This document shows positions 1 through 8,561 of a stretch of 64,000 bases of DNA, one piece after another. A model generated the notes under the pieces. It had not been told where the DNA came from, did not search any database, and saw only the letters and a list, made by a program, of their open reading frames with translations. The DNA lies in the NCBI RefSeq assembly GCF_030167915.1, contig NZ_JARGNB010000001.1:2108001-2172000 (forward strand). The letters run 5' to 3'. The stretch is from Aquabacterium humicola (GTDB lineage Bacteria > Pseudomonadota > Gammaproteobacteria > Burkholderiales > Burkholderiaceae_C). Both the position numbers and the translations under genes were made by a program. Positions within the stretch are counted from its first letter, which is position 1, and each line of letters opens with the position of its first letter.

Positions 1-1
1 A

Positions 2-598
2 GTGGCCGAGGAGATCGAGCGCATGCGCGCGGTGCTCGACCGCTGCGGCGCGACCCGGCTGGAGGTCAGCGCCGACGAGCGCCAGCGCCTGACCTTCTGG
101 AGCGGCCGCAAGAACGCCTTCCCCGCGTCGGGCCGCATCAGCCCCGACTACATGTGCATGGACTCGACGATCCCGCGCAAGCGCCTGGCCGACATCCTGC
201 TGGCGATCCAGGACATGGAGCAGCGCCACGGCCTGCGCTGCTGCAACGTCTTCCATGCCGGCGACGGCAACCTGCACCCGCTGATCCTGTTCGACGCCAA
301 CGATCCCGACCAGCTGCACCGCGCCGAGGCCTTCGGCGCCGAGATCCTCGAGACCAGCGTCGCGATGGGCGGCACCATCACCGGCGAGCACGGCGTCGGC
401 GTCGAGAAGCTCAATTCGATGTGCGTGCAGTTCAGCCCGGCCGAGCTCTTGCAGATGGCCGCGTTGAAGACGGCCTTCGATCCCGCGGGCCTGCTGAACC
501 CGGGCAAGCTGATCCCGACGCTGCAGCGCTGCGCCGAGTACGGGCGCATGCATGTGAAGAAGGGCTTGCTGCCCTTCCCGGAACTGGAGCGGTTCTAG
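2..598 (+). CDS. glcD: Glycolate oxidase subunit GlcD, C-terminal part (truncated by window edge)
   Basis: This is the C-terminal 198 residues of an FAD-linked oxidase; the N-terminal FAD-binding half lies upstream of the window, so no start is called. The stretch HAGDGNLHP and the motif GGTITGEHGVGVEK are typical of the C-terminal domain of GlcD and D-lactate dehydrogenases. The tail KTAFDPAGLLNPGKLIP is the usual family ending. GlcD is the flavin subunit that oxidises glycolate to glyoxylate together with GlcE and the iron-sulphur protein GlcF. Both partners follow directly: glcE starts 2 bases after this stop. The neighbouring glcE and glcF make glycolate, rather than D-lactate, the likely substrate; that step is inference from context. 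Confidence 0.93.
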   Translation: MAEEIERMRAVLDRCGATRLEVSADERQRLTFWSGRKNAFPASGRISPDYMCMDSTIPRKRLADILLAIQDMEQRHGLRCCNVFHAGDGNLHPLILFDANDPDQLHRAEAFGAEILETSVAMGGTITGEHGVGVEKLNSMCVQFSPAELLQMAALKTAFDPAGLLNPGKLIPTLQRCAEYGRMHVKKGLLPFPELERF

Positions 599-600
599 CG

Positions 601-1686
601 ATGACCGACAGCGCCCTCGCTGCCTTGATCGACCGCGTGCAGACCGCGCGTGCGCAGCGCTCGCCGCTGTGCATCCGCGGCGGCGGCACGAAGGACTTCT
701 ACGGCGAGGCGCCGCGCGGCGAACCGCTGGACACGCGCGCCTTGCAGGGCATCAGCAGCTACGAGCCGAGCGAGCTGGTGGTGACGGTGCGCGCGGGCAC
801 ACCGCTCGCGACGCTCGAAGCGGCGCTGGCCGACAAAGGCCAGTGCCTGGCCTTCGAGCCGCCCCGCTACGCCGAAGGCGGCACGGTCGGCGGCATGGTC
901 GCCGCCGGTCTGTCCGGACCGGCGCGCGCGGCCAGCGGCGGCGTGCGCGACTACCTGCTCGGCGCGACCTTGCTCAACGGCCGGGCCGAGTGCTTAAGCT
1001 TCGGCGGCCAGGTGATGAAGAACGTCGCCGGCTACGACGTGTCGCGGCTGCTCGCCGGCTCGATGGGCGTGCTCGGCGTGATCCTCGAGGTGTCGCTGAA
1101 GGTGCTGCCGCTGCCGCCGGCGACGCTGACCCTGCGCTTCGAGCGCGAGCAGGCCGAGGCACTGCGCCAGCTCAACGCCTGGGGCCGCGAGCCGCTGCCG
1201 GTCAACGCCAGCGCGTGGTGGAGCGGCATGCTGGTGCTGCGCCTGGCCGGGGCCTCGGCCGCGGTGCAGGCCGCGGCGCAGACGCTGGGCGGCGAGCGCA
1301 TCGATGCGCCGCTGGCCGATGCGTTCTGGCGCGGCCTGCGCGACCAGCGCGACGAGTTCTTCGAGGGTGCGCGCCGCGCCGTCGAGAGCGGCGCGACGCT
1401 GTGGCGGCTGTCGTTGCCGCAGACCGCGCCGCCACTGGCCCTGAGCGGCGAACAATTGATCGAATGGGGCGGCGCGCAGCGCTGGATCGTCACCACCGCG
1501 CCGGCCAGCGTGCTGCGGGAGGCGGCGACGAAGCTGCGGGGCCACGCGGTGGTCTTCCGCGGCGACAAGTCGGCTGGCGCGCTGGCGCCGCTGGCCCCGG
1601 CGCAGGCGCGCATCCAGCGAGGCATCAAGGACGCGTTCGACCCCGACCGCGTATTCAACCCCGGCCGGCTCTACCCCGATCTCTGA
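601..1686 (+). CDS. glcE: Glycolate oxidase subunit GlcE
   Basis: The 361-residue product has the FAD_binding_4 fold of GlcE. A nucleotide-binding stretch CIRGGGTKDFYG lies near residue 22, GGTVGGMVAAGLSGP near residue 95, and GGQVMKNVAGYDVSRL near residue 137. The C-terminus has the KDAFDPDRVFNPGRLYPD ending shared with GlcD. GlcE is the second flavoprotein subunit of the glycolate oxidase complex. The ATG at 601 was chosen because it follows the glcD stop by 2 bases and the protein then has the usual family length of about 350 residues. A much longer open frame continues upstream but overlaps glcD and is a GC artefact. The stop codon shares one base with the start of the next gene (TGATG). 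Confidence 0.95.
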   Translation: MTDSALAALIDRVQTARAQRSPLCIRGGGTKDFYGEAPRGEPLDTRALQGISSYEPSELVVTVRAGTPLATLEAALADKGQCLAFEPPRYAEGGTVGGMVAAGLSGPARAASGGVRDYLLGATLLNGRAECLSFGGQVMKNVAGYDVSRLLAGSMGVLGVILEVSLKVLPLPPATLTLRFEREQAEALRQLNAWGREPLPVNASAWWSGMLVLRLAGASAAVQAAAQTLGGERIDAPLADAFWRGLRDQRDEFFEGARRAVESGATLWRLSLPQTAPPLALSGEQLIEWGGAQRWIVTTAPASVLREAATKLRGHAVVFRGDKSAGALAPLAPAQARIQRGIKDAFDPDRVFNPGRLYPDL

Positions 1687-2354
1687 TGACCACGCCCACC
1701 ACCGCCGACCAGGACCTCGCCGCCTATTACGCCAAGCGCGCGGCCGAGTACGAGGCGATCTACGCCAAGCCCGAGCGCCAGGCCGAGCTGCGGGCGCTGG
1801 AAGCCGAGCTGCCCGGCTTCTTCGCCGGCCGCTGCGTGCTGGAGATCGCCTGCGGCACCGGCTGGTGGACGCTGCACGGCGCCCGCGATGCCGCGCACTG
1901 GCTGGCCACCGACCTGAACCCCGAGACCATGGCCGTCGCGCGCAGCAAGCCGCTGCCCGCGTCGGTCGAGCTGCGCACGCTCGATGCCTACAGTTTCGAG
2001 GGCCTGGCCGAAGGCGAACGCTTCGACGCCGCCTTCGCCGGCCACTGGTGGTCGCACGTGCCACGCCAGCGGCTGATCGACTGGATCGAGGCGCTGCATG
2101 CGCGGCTGGTGCCCGGCGCGCGCATCGTGATGCTCGACAACCAGTATGCCGAGGGCAGCAGCACGCCGCTGGCGCGCAGCGATGAACACGGCAACACGTA
2201 CCAGCAGCGGCGCCTGGCCGACGGCTCGGTGCACGAGGTGCTGAAGAACTTTCCGACGCGCGACGAGGCGATCGCGGCGATCGGGCCGCACGTGCGCGAC
2301 GTCGACTGGTCGGCGACGCGCCACTACTGGCGCCTGTCGTACCAGCTCGCCTGA
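1686..2354 (+). CDS. Class I SAM-dependent methyltransferase inserted in the glc operon
   Basis: The 222-residue product has a class I methyltransferase fold. The SAM-binding motif I VLEIACGTGWWT lies near residues 50-61, with an acidic residue in ATDLNPE after strand 2. The substrate is not recognisable. Its ATG overlaps the glcE stop by one base and it ends 7 bases before glcF, so it is translationally embedded between two subunits of glycolate oxidase. Most glc operons have glcE and glcF adjacent. A role linked to glycolate metabolism, for example modification of an enzyme or small-molecule detoxification, is only a guess from position. Confidence 0.85.
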   Translation: MTTPTTADQDLAAYYAKRAAEYEAIYAKPERQAELRALEAELPGFFAGRCVLEIACGTGWWTLHGARDAAHWLATDLNPETMAVARSKPLPASVELRTLDAYSFEGLAEGERFDAAFAGHWWSHVPRQRLIDWIEALHARLVPGARIVMLDNQYAEGSSTPLARSDEHGNTYQQRRLADGSVHEVLKNFPTRDEAIAAIGPHVRDVDWSATRHYWRLSYQLA

Positions 2355-2361
2355 GCCCGGC

Positions 2362-3609
2362 ATGCAAACCACCCTCGCGCCCGAGTTCAAGGGCACGCCC
2401 GACGGCGATGCCGCCGAAGCCATCCTGCGCAAGTGCGTGCACTGCGGCTTCTGCACCGCGACCTGCCCGACCTACCAGCTGCTCGGCGACGAGCTCGACG
2501 GCCCGCGCGGCCGCATCTACCTGATCAAGCAGGTGCTCGAGGGCGAGGCGCCGACACGCGCGACGCAGCTGCACCTGGACCGCTGCCTGACCTGCCGCAA
2601 CTGCGAGAGCACCTGCCCGTCCGGCGTGCAGTACGGCGCGCTGGTCGAGATCGGCCGCCAGGTGGTCGAGCGCAAGGTCGAGCGGCCGCTGGCCGAACGC
2701 ACGACGCGCTGGATGCTGAAGGAAGGCCTGACCTCGCCCTTCTTCGCACCGGCGATGAAGCTCGGCCAGTGGCTGCGGCCGCTGGTGCCGGCAGCGCTGA
2801 AGGACAAGGTGCCGGCAGTGCCGCCGGCGCGCGCGCACGATTGGCCGAGCGCGACGCATGCGCGCAAGGTGCTGCTGCTGGCCGGCTGCGTGCAGCCGTC
2901 GATGATGCCCAACATCAACGCGGCGACCGCGCGCGTGCTCGATGCCGCCGGCATCCAGACGGTGATCGCGCCGGACGCCGGCTGCTGCGGCGCGCTGCGC
3001 ACGCACCTGAACGACCATGCCGGCGGCCTGGCCGACATGCGGCGCAACGTCGATGCCTGGTGGCCGCACGTCGAACGCGGCGAGGTCGAGGCGATCGTGA
3101 TGAACGCGTCGGGCTGCGGCGTGATGGTCAAGGACTACGGCCCCGCCCTGGCGCGCGATCCGGCCTATGCCGACAAGGCGCGCCGCATCGCCGCGCTGAC
3201 CCGCGACCTGTCGGAGCTGATGCCGTCGATGTTGCCGGCGCTGCAGCAGCGCCTGGGCGCCGCGTCGCCGCGCGCAGCGCGGCTGGCCTTCCATCCCCCG
3301 TGCAGCCTGCAGCACGGCCAGCAGCTGCGCGGTGGCGTCGAGGCGGCGCTGCGCGCGCTGGGCTTCGAGGTCTCGCTGCCGCTGAACGAATCGCACCTGT
3401 GCTGCGGCTCGGCCGGCACCTATTCGGTGCTGCAGCCCGAGCTCTCGAAACAGCTGCGCGACCGCAAGCTCGGCCACCTGTCGGCACTCGAGCCACAAAC
3501 GATCGTCTCGGCCAACGTCGGCTGCATCCAGCACCTGCAGAGCGGCACCGGCACGCGCGTCGCGCACTGGATCGAGCTGGTCGACGAAGCGCTGGCCTCG
3601 ACACGCTGA
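2362..3609 (+). CDS. glcF: Glycolate oxidase iron-sulphur subunit GlcF
   Basis: The 415-residue product carries two [4Fe-4S] ferredoxin-type motifs. CVHCGFCTATCP lies near residues 26-37 and CLTCRNCESTCP near residues 75-86. Two cysteine-rich CCG domains follow, marked by CVQPSMMPN with DAGCCGALRTH and by FHPPCSLQHG with LCCGSAGTYS. This is the complete GlcF architecture and length. GlcF passes electrons from the GlcD/GlcE flavins towards the respiratory chain at the membrane. It is the last gene of the glc operon seen here and faces the convergent permease gene across a strong hairpin. Confidence 0.96.
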   Translation: MQTTLAPEFKGTPDGDAAEAILRKCVHCGFCTATCPTYQLLGDELDGPRGRIYLIKQVLEGEAPTRATQLHLDRCLTCRNCESTCPSGVQYGALVEIGRQVVERKVERPLAERTTRWMLKEGLTSPFFAPAMKLGQWLRPLVPAALKDKVPAVPPARAHDWPSATHARKVLLLAGCVQPSMMPNINAATARVLDAAGIQTVIAPDAGCCGALRTHLNDHAGGLADMRRNVDAWWPHVERGEVEAIVMNASGCGVMVKDYGPALARDPAYADKARRIAALTRDLSELMPSMLPALQQRLGAASPRAARLAFHPPCSLQHGQQLRGGVEAALRALGFEVSLPLNESHLCCGSAGTYSVLQPELSKQLRDRKLGHLSALEPQTIVSANVGCIQHLQSGTGTRVAHWIELVDEALASTR

Positions 3610-3613
3610 AGCG

Positions 3614-3643
3614 GCCGCCCGCGGCCGCCCCGCCGCGGGCGGC
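3614..3643. terminator. Strong hairpin between convergent glcF and EamA permease genes
   Basis: A perfect 11-bp stem joins GCCGCCCGCGG (3614-3624) to CCGCGGGCGGC (3633-3643) across an 8-base loop. It begins 4 bases after the glcF stop and ends 11 bases before the stop of the convergent gene, so it could terminate both transcripts. There is no T tract, which is common for terminators in very GC-rich genomes; the terminator role is inferred from structure and position. Confidence 0.6.
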
Positions 3644-3654
3644 GCCGCAGCACG

Positions 3655-4614
3655 TCAGGCGGTGCCGGCCGGTGCGGCCGCACGCGGCGAGCGCAGCGCC
3701 CACACCACGCCGGCGACCAGCAGCAGCGCGCCCAGCAGCGTGGCCGGCGCCGGGGCGTTGCCGCGCAGCACCAGCGCGTAGGCCAGCGCGGCCAGCGTCT
3801 CGAAGACGATCAGCTGGCCGACCAGCGCGGTCGGCAGGCGCTGGCTGGCGGCGTTCCAGCACAGCGTGCCGAGCCACGACGCGAACAGGCCGATCGCGAA
3901 CATCAGCAGCAGGAACGGGCCGGGCCGCGGGCCGAAGGGCTGCGGGAAGTCGGGTTGCATGAAGGCGGCCCACAGCCCCCAGCCGAGGTAGCCGGCCAGC
4001 GCCATCGGCAGCGTCGCCAGGCCCTGTGCGGTGGCCCAGGCGCGCGGGCTGCGGCCGGGATGCGCGCGCAGCCAGTCGGCATTGCGGATCGGATACCAGG
4101 TCCAGCAGGCGACCGCGCCGACGGCCAGCACGGCGCCGAGCGCATAACGTCCGAAATCGGCGTCCTGCGCGCGGCGCAGCGCCTCGAGCTCGACCTGGTT
4201 GACGCAGGCGATGCCGGCGCCGATCAACAGCAGCGAGGGCGCCATCTGCGACCAGCCGAGCGCCGCGCCATGTCCCTCGCGCAGCCGCGACGTCACCGCG
4301 ATCACCACCGGCAGGGTGCCGATGATCATCGTCGGCAGCGGCCCGCCGGCGTTCTGGATCGCCGCGGCGAGGAACAGGTAGTAGACGATGTTGCCGACCA
4401 GCCCCAGGCGCGCGGCCTCCCACCAGTCGGCGCGGGTCAGCTGCGCCAGGGCGCGGCGGTCGGCCCAGGCCAGCGGCAGCGCGATCAGGCCGAAGGCGAC
4501 GTAGCGGCCGAAGGACAGCAGCGCCGCCGGGTAGTCGGGCAGCAGCAGCGGGCCGATGAAGACGAGGCCCCACATCAGGCCGGCAGCGAGCGCGTAGGAA
4601 GTTCCGAGCAGCAT
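3655..4614 (-). CDS. DMT-superfamily (EamA) permease
   Basis: The 319-residue, very hydrophobic protein has about ten predicted membrane segments arranged as two EamA repeats. The first starts at LLGTSYALAAGLMWGLVF; the second ends in TLLGALLLVAGVVWALR. EamA permeases of the inner membrane export metabolites such as amino acids; the substrate cannot be read from the sequence. The ATG at 4614 opens directly into the first membrane segment. The gene is convergent with glcF and divergent from pcm, so it is probably a single-gene unit. Confidence 0.88.
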   Translation of the reverse strand: MLLGTSYALAAGLMWGLVFIGPLLLPDYPAALLSFGRYVAFGLIALPLAWADRRALAQLTRADWWEAARLGLVGNIVYYLFLAAAIQNAGGPLPTMIIGTLPVVIAVTSRLREGHGAALGWSQMAPSLLLIGAGIACVNQVELEALRRAQDADFGRYALGAVLAVGAVACWTWYPIRNADWLRAHPGRSPRAWATAQGLATLPMALAGYLGWGLWAAFMQPDFPQPFGPRPGPFLLLMFAIGLFASWLGTLCWNAASQRLPTALVGQLIVFETLAALAYALVLRGNAPAPATLLGALLLVAGVVWALRSPRAAAPAGTA

Positions 4615-4839
4615 GTCTTTAATCCACGGGAGCGCCCAGGCGGCGCCTGGTCACACGGGACGCCGGTCCACCGGCGCCGTGCGCAGACTAGCCCCCCGCG
4701 TTCGCGCGGTCTTGTACCGGATTGCGCTCGCGCGGCGGCGGGGCGTACGATGGCCGTCAGGTGTCGGGGTGCCTGCAGGGGCGCGCCCGGCCGCTGTCGA
4801 AGCGCTCATCCCGGAGCACGCCGTGCGGAGGGTTGGTCA

Positions 4840-5514
4840 GTGAGCGAGTCCGAGTTCGCCGAACTGCGCCAGTCGATGATCGCCGAGATCGTCGCGATGA
4901 CGGTGTTCAGCTGCGGCCAGCTCGACAAGGCGGCGCTGCAGTCGCGCGTGCTCGACGCCATCGGCGAGGTGCCGCGCCACCTCTTCGTGCCGCCGCTGCT
5001 GAAGCCGCTGGCCTACCTGAACCGGCCGCTGCCGATCGGCTGCGACAAGACCATCTCGCAGCCCTTCATCGTCGCGGTGATGACCGACCTGCTCGATCCG
5101 CGGCCGTCCGATCGTGTGCTCGAGATCGGCACCGGCCTGGGCTATCAGTGCGCGGTGCTGTCGGCGCTGGTGCAGCGGGTCTACAGCATCGAGCTGATCG
5201 AGCTGCTGGCGCACCAGGCCGAACGGCGTCTGGCCGACGCCGGCTGCCGCAATGTCGTGCTGCGCATCGGCGATGGCAACGAGGGCTGGCCGGAACAGGC
5301 GCCCTTCGACAAGATCATGGTCACCGCGGCGCCGGAGCACATTCCGCCGGCGCTGATCGCGCAGCTGAAACCCGGCGGCCGGCTCGTGCTGCCGGCCGGG
5401 CCGCCCGACGCGCAGCGGCTGATCGTCGTGCAGAAGGCGCTCGACGGCACGCTGGCGCAGCGCGAGCTGCTGCCGGTGCGCTTCTCTCAGCTCGATACCG
5501 CGGCGCCGCACTGA
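4840..5514 (+). CDS. pcm: Protein-L-isoaspartate O-methyltransferase
   Basis: The 224-residue product matches Pcm: EVPRHLFVP near residue 43, the family motif KTISQPFIVAVMTDLL near residues 69-84, and SAM motif I VLEIGTGLGYQ. KPGGRLVLPAG follows later. The enzyme methylates isoaspartyl residues in aged proteins so that they can revert to aspartate. The start is a GTG at 4840, chosen because GGAGGG at 4827-4832 sits 7 bases upstream and the resulting length fits the family. In many proteobacteria pcm neighbours surE or rpoS; here it stands alone between a permease and a TonB receptor. Confidence 0.92.
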   Translation: MSESEFAELRQSMIAEIVAMTVFSCGQLDKAALQSRVLDAIGEVPRHLFVPPLLKPLAYLNRPLPIGCDKTISQPFIVAVMTDLLDPRPSDRVLEIGTGLGYQCAVLSALVQRVYSIELIELLAHQAERRLADAGCRNVVLRIGDGNEGWPEQAPFDKIMVTAAPEHIPPALIAQLKPGGRLVLPAGPPDAQRLIVVQKALDGTLAQRELLPVRFSQLDTAAPH

Positions 5515-5540
5515 ACGGGCGCCAGGCCGGAAGCGCGGCC

Positions 5541-7676
5541 TCAGAAACGCACGCTCGCCTGCAGCACCGCCGCCCGCCCGGGCAGCGGCAGGTCGTTCGG
5601 CAGCGACAGGCCCGGCGCGCTGCTCGGTTCGCGCTGGTCGCGGTCGAAGAGGTTGTTCACCGCCAGCATCACGCGCCAGCGCCCGTCGAGCAGCGGGCTG
5701 CCCAGGTGGGCATCCACGTTCGTGTAGTCGGCGATCGGCGGCCGCCCATCGCCGGGCGCGCGCCGGCGGCCGGCGACCTCGCGGGCCTGCACGCCCAGCT
5801 GCCAGGCGCCGGGCAGCGTCCAGTCGGCGCGCAGCCGCAGCAGGCGGCGCGGCGCGTAGCCGGGGTCGAGGCCGGTCGCCTGGTCGGTCGAACGCTGCCA
5901 GGCGGCCTGCGCCGCCAGCCGCAGCGTCCGGCTCGGTTCCCAGCGCACTTCGGCCTCCAGCCCGCGGCCGCGCTGGCTGCCGGTGTTCTGGTAGCTGGAG
6001 CCGACACCTCCGGCATCCGGCACCGCGCGGATCAGGTCGTGCATGCGGTGGCGGAACACGCTGAGCTGCGCCTGCAGCGCCGGCTCGGGCTGCCACGCGA
6101 ACACGGCCTCCAGCGTGCGGATGGTCTCCGGCTTCAGCGCCGGGTTGCCGCGCTCGACCGGGTTGTTGATGCTGTGCTGCTCGTTGAAGGCCGGCGCGCG
6201 GAACGCGTGGCCGTAGAGCAGCTTCGCGGTCAGCTCGTAGTCGGCGTGCCAGACCAGGCCCAGGCGCGGGTTGCTCGTGCGGCCGGCATCGGAGAAGCGG
6301 TCGTGTCGCACGCCGGCGGTCAACGACCAGTCACGCGCGAGCGACCACTCGTCCTGCAGGTAGGCATGGCGCACGCGGCGATGCTGCGGCAGCAGGAAGA
6401 TGTCCGCCGGCGACGCGGCCACCAGCGCCCCGCCCTGCGCGGCCTCCCCCAGCGGCACCGGCACGCCGGCCAGCGGACCGCTGGTGATGATGTTGAAGTT
6501 CTTGAACTCCTGCGTGCGCGGCATGTCGAGGTCGTCGAAGCCGACGCCGATGCGCAGCCGATGGTCCGCGAAACCGGTGTAGTCCAGCGCGACCGCGCTG
6601 CGCCACTGCCGTTCCCACACGTTCGGCGCCCCCAGCATGCCGGCCGGGAACGCACCGCCGAACGCGCCCGGCGGCAGGATCTGCACCGCATGGCGGTGGA
6701 CCTGCGAATAGGCGTGCCAGGCGAGGTCCAGGTGAAGGCGCCAGTGGGGCCAGTCGGGGGCCAGCGGCTGGTCGGCAAGCGCCAGCTGCACGATGCGGTG
6801 GTCATGGCGCGAGGCGCCGACCGGGTCCAGCGCCTCGGCGACGCCGGGGCCGATGCCGACCTGGTCGCGCAGCAGCCAGGCCGCACGCAGGCGCCAGCGC
6901 TCCCAGGCCAGCTCGATGCGCGCGTTGAGCGTCTCGTGGCCGGTGGCCATCGGCCCGGGCGCCAGGCTGGCGTGCGTGCCGAACAAGCCGTCGAGCACCG
7001 TCTGCGCGTCGGCCTCGACCACACGGCGCGCGCCGTCGGTGCGCCCGGCGTGCAGGTAGCCGGCCAGGTCGACCGGCCCGAGCCGGCCGCCGTGCTGCAG
7101 CCAGCCCTCGCGGCGGCGGAACGATCCGGCACGCAGCCCGGCCTCGACGCCGTCGTGCTCGGCCGCGCCCTTGGTGATGATGTTGACCACGCCGGCGTAC
7201 GCATCGGCTCCGTAGAGCGCCGAGCCCGGTCCGCGGATCACCTCGATGCGCGCGACGTCGTCGAGCGGGAAGCTCGACCAGCCGAGCCCGCGCGTGCCGG
7301 TGAACAGCGAGGTCAGCGGCACGCCGTTGAGCAGCACCAGCGTCTGCGGATTGAGCCGGTGGTAGATGCCGCGCATCACGTAGAGCGGCGTCATGCCGAT
7401 GTGACCGCGGCCGACGTGCAGGCCGGGCACCGTCGCCAGCACTTCGTCCAGGTCGGTCGCGCCGAGCGCGGCGATCTGGTCGGCGGTGATCACCGTGGCC
7501 ACCGCCGGCGCGCGGCGGATCGGCTGGCGCCGGCCGGTCGCGATGCTGATGGTGTCGCGATCGCCGTAGGCCTGCTCGAGCCCTTCTTCGTCGACCGCCG
7601 CGGCGGCGCCCGAACACAGGCCGAGCGTCGCCAGCAACCCCGCAGCGAGGGCCACGCAGCGGCGCCGCATCGCCAC
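5541..7676 (-). CDS. TonB-dependent outer-membrane receptor
   Basis: The 711-residue product has a signal peptide (AAGLLATLGLCSGAAAA) and a plug domain near residues 45-165 with VLLNGVPLTS and IEVIRGPGSALYGADAYAGV. A long beta-barrel follows and ends in AVLQASVRF, with the terminal phenylalanine used in outer-membrane assembly. FRAPAFNEQ and PALKPETI are typical late-barrel motifs. It would import a siderophore, vitamin or other large ligand powered by TonB; the ligand is not readable. The start may be the GTG at 7676 or the ATG at 7670. It begins 2 bases after the AraC regulator stop, so the two form an operon and the regulator probably controls the receptor. Confidence 0.92.
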   Translation of the reverse strand: MAMRRRCVALAAGLLATLGLCSGAAAAVDEEGLEQAYGDRDTISIATGRRQPIRRAPAVATVITADQIAALGATDLDEVLATVPGLHVGRGHIGMTPLYVMRGIYHRLNPQTLVLLNGVPLTSLFTGTRGLGWSSFPLDDVARIEVIRGPGSALYGADAYAGVVNIITKGAAEHDGVEAGLRAGSFRRREGWLQHGGRLGPVDLAGYLHAGRTDGARRVVEADAQTVLDGLFGTHASLAPGPMATGHETLNARIELAWERWRLRAAWLLRDQVGIGPGVAEALDPVGASRHDHRIVQLALADQPLAPDWPHWRLHLDLAWHAYSQVHRHAVQILPPGAFGGAFPAGMLGAPNVWERQWRSAVALDYTGFADHRLRIGVGFDDLDMPRTQEFKNFNIITSGPLAGVPVPLGEAAQGGALVAASPADIFLLPQHRRVRHAYLQDEWSLARDWSLTAGVRHDRFSDAGRTSNPRLGLVWHADYELTAKLLYGHAFRAPAFNEQHSINNPVERGNPALKPETIRTLEAVFAWQPEPALQAQLSVFRHRMHDLIRAVPDAGGVGSSYQNTGSQRGRGLEAEVRWEPSRTLRLAAQAAWQRSTDQATGLDPGYAPRRLLRLRADWTLPGAWQLGVQAREVAGRRRAPGDGRPPIADYTNVDAHLGSPLLDGRWRVMLAVNNLFDRDQREPSSAPGLSLPNDLPLPGRAAVLQASVRF

Positions 7677-7678
7677 GC

Positions 7679-8524
7679 CTACAGACCCAGCTGGCGCTGG
7701 TAGCGCGCCGGCGTCACGCCGTACATGCGGGCAAAGCGGCGGGTCAGGTGCGACTGGTCGGCCAGGCCCACCTCGGCGGCCACCTCGGCCGGCCGGAGGC
7801 CGTCGGCCAGCAGGCGCTTGGCGCGCGCGACGCGCAGCGCCATCAGCATCTGGTGCGGCGTGACGCCCTGCTGCGCCTTGAAGCGGCGCTGGAAGTGGAA
7901 GGGGCTGAAGCCGGCGGCGGCGGCCAGCTCGTCGAGCTGCAGCGGCTCGGCGAGGCGGTCGTGCATCAGCGCCAGCGCACGGGCATCGGCAGCATCGACG
8001 CGGCGGCTGTCGGCAGCGGGCGAGGCGACGGGGCGCGACCAGGGGCGCAGCAGCTGCAGCGCGTCCAGCAGCAGGCCCGGTGCGGCCAGCGGATCATCGG
8101 CCTGCCGCCACAGCGCGTCGAGCAGCGCGGCCAGGCGCTGCGCGGTCGCCGGGTCGTGGCCCACCGGCTGCGCGAAGGTCCAGCCGCGCTCGCCGCTGAT
8201 CGCCTCGACCAGCGCCGGCGCGATGTAGACCATGCGGTAGCGCCAGCCGCCGTCGGTTTCGGCGCGGCCGGTGTGCAGCGTATCGGGGTTCATCAGCACC
8301 AGCGATCCGGGCGCCGCGAGGTGGTCGCTGCCGCGGTAGCGGAAGCGTTCGACGCCGCTGTCGATGGCGCCGAGCCCGTAGCCGTCGTGCGCATGCGGCT
8401 CGAAGGCGTGGCGCACGATGTGCGCCCGGTACAGCTCGACGCCGTCCAGGCCGGCCAGGCGGCGGTAGGTCGCGCGGTCGGCCGGGTGATCGAACTGCTC
8501 GGGCACGCCTTCCATGGGCGGCAT
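7679..8524 (-). CDS. AraC-family transcriptional regulator
   Basis: The 281-residue protein has an N-terminal cupin-like AraC sensing domain (EPHAHDGYGLGAIDSG near residue 42). A C-terminal double helix-turn-helix covers residues 180-280, with GFSPFHFQRRFKAQQGVTP and VGLADQSHLTRRFARMYG. The layout is that of regulators sensing a small ligand, often an amino acid, amine or iron chelate. It lies directly upstream of, and co-oriented with, the TonB receptor gene with a 2-base gap. The start could also be the ATG three codons downstream. Confidence 0.92.
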   Translation of the reverse strand: MPPMEGVPEQFDHPADRATYRRLAGLDGVELYRAHIVRHAFEPHAHDGYGLGAIDSGVERFRYRGSDHLAAPGSLVLMNPDTLHTGRAETDGGWRYRMVYIAPALVEAISGERGWTFAQPVGHDPATAQRLAALLDALWRQADDPLAAPGLLLDALQLLRPWSRPVASPAADSRRVDAADARALALMHDRLAEPLQLDELAAAAGFSPFHFQRRFKAQQGVTPHQMLMALRVARAKRLLADGLRPAEVAAEVGLADQSHLTRRFARMYGVTPARYQRQLGL

Positions 8525-8561
8525 GATGGCACGCAGCGCGCCACGCGGGGCGGTGTCCCGG

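Noticed and set aside
994-3567. 857-codon open frame on the minus strand across the glc operon
   Set aside because: It is antisense to three recognisable genes, has Arg/Ala/Gln-rich low-complexity product and no family motif; a by-product of high GC.
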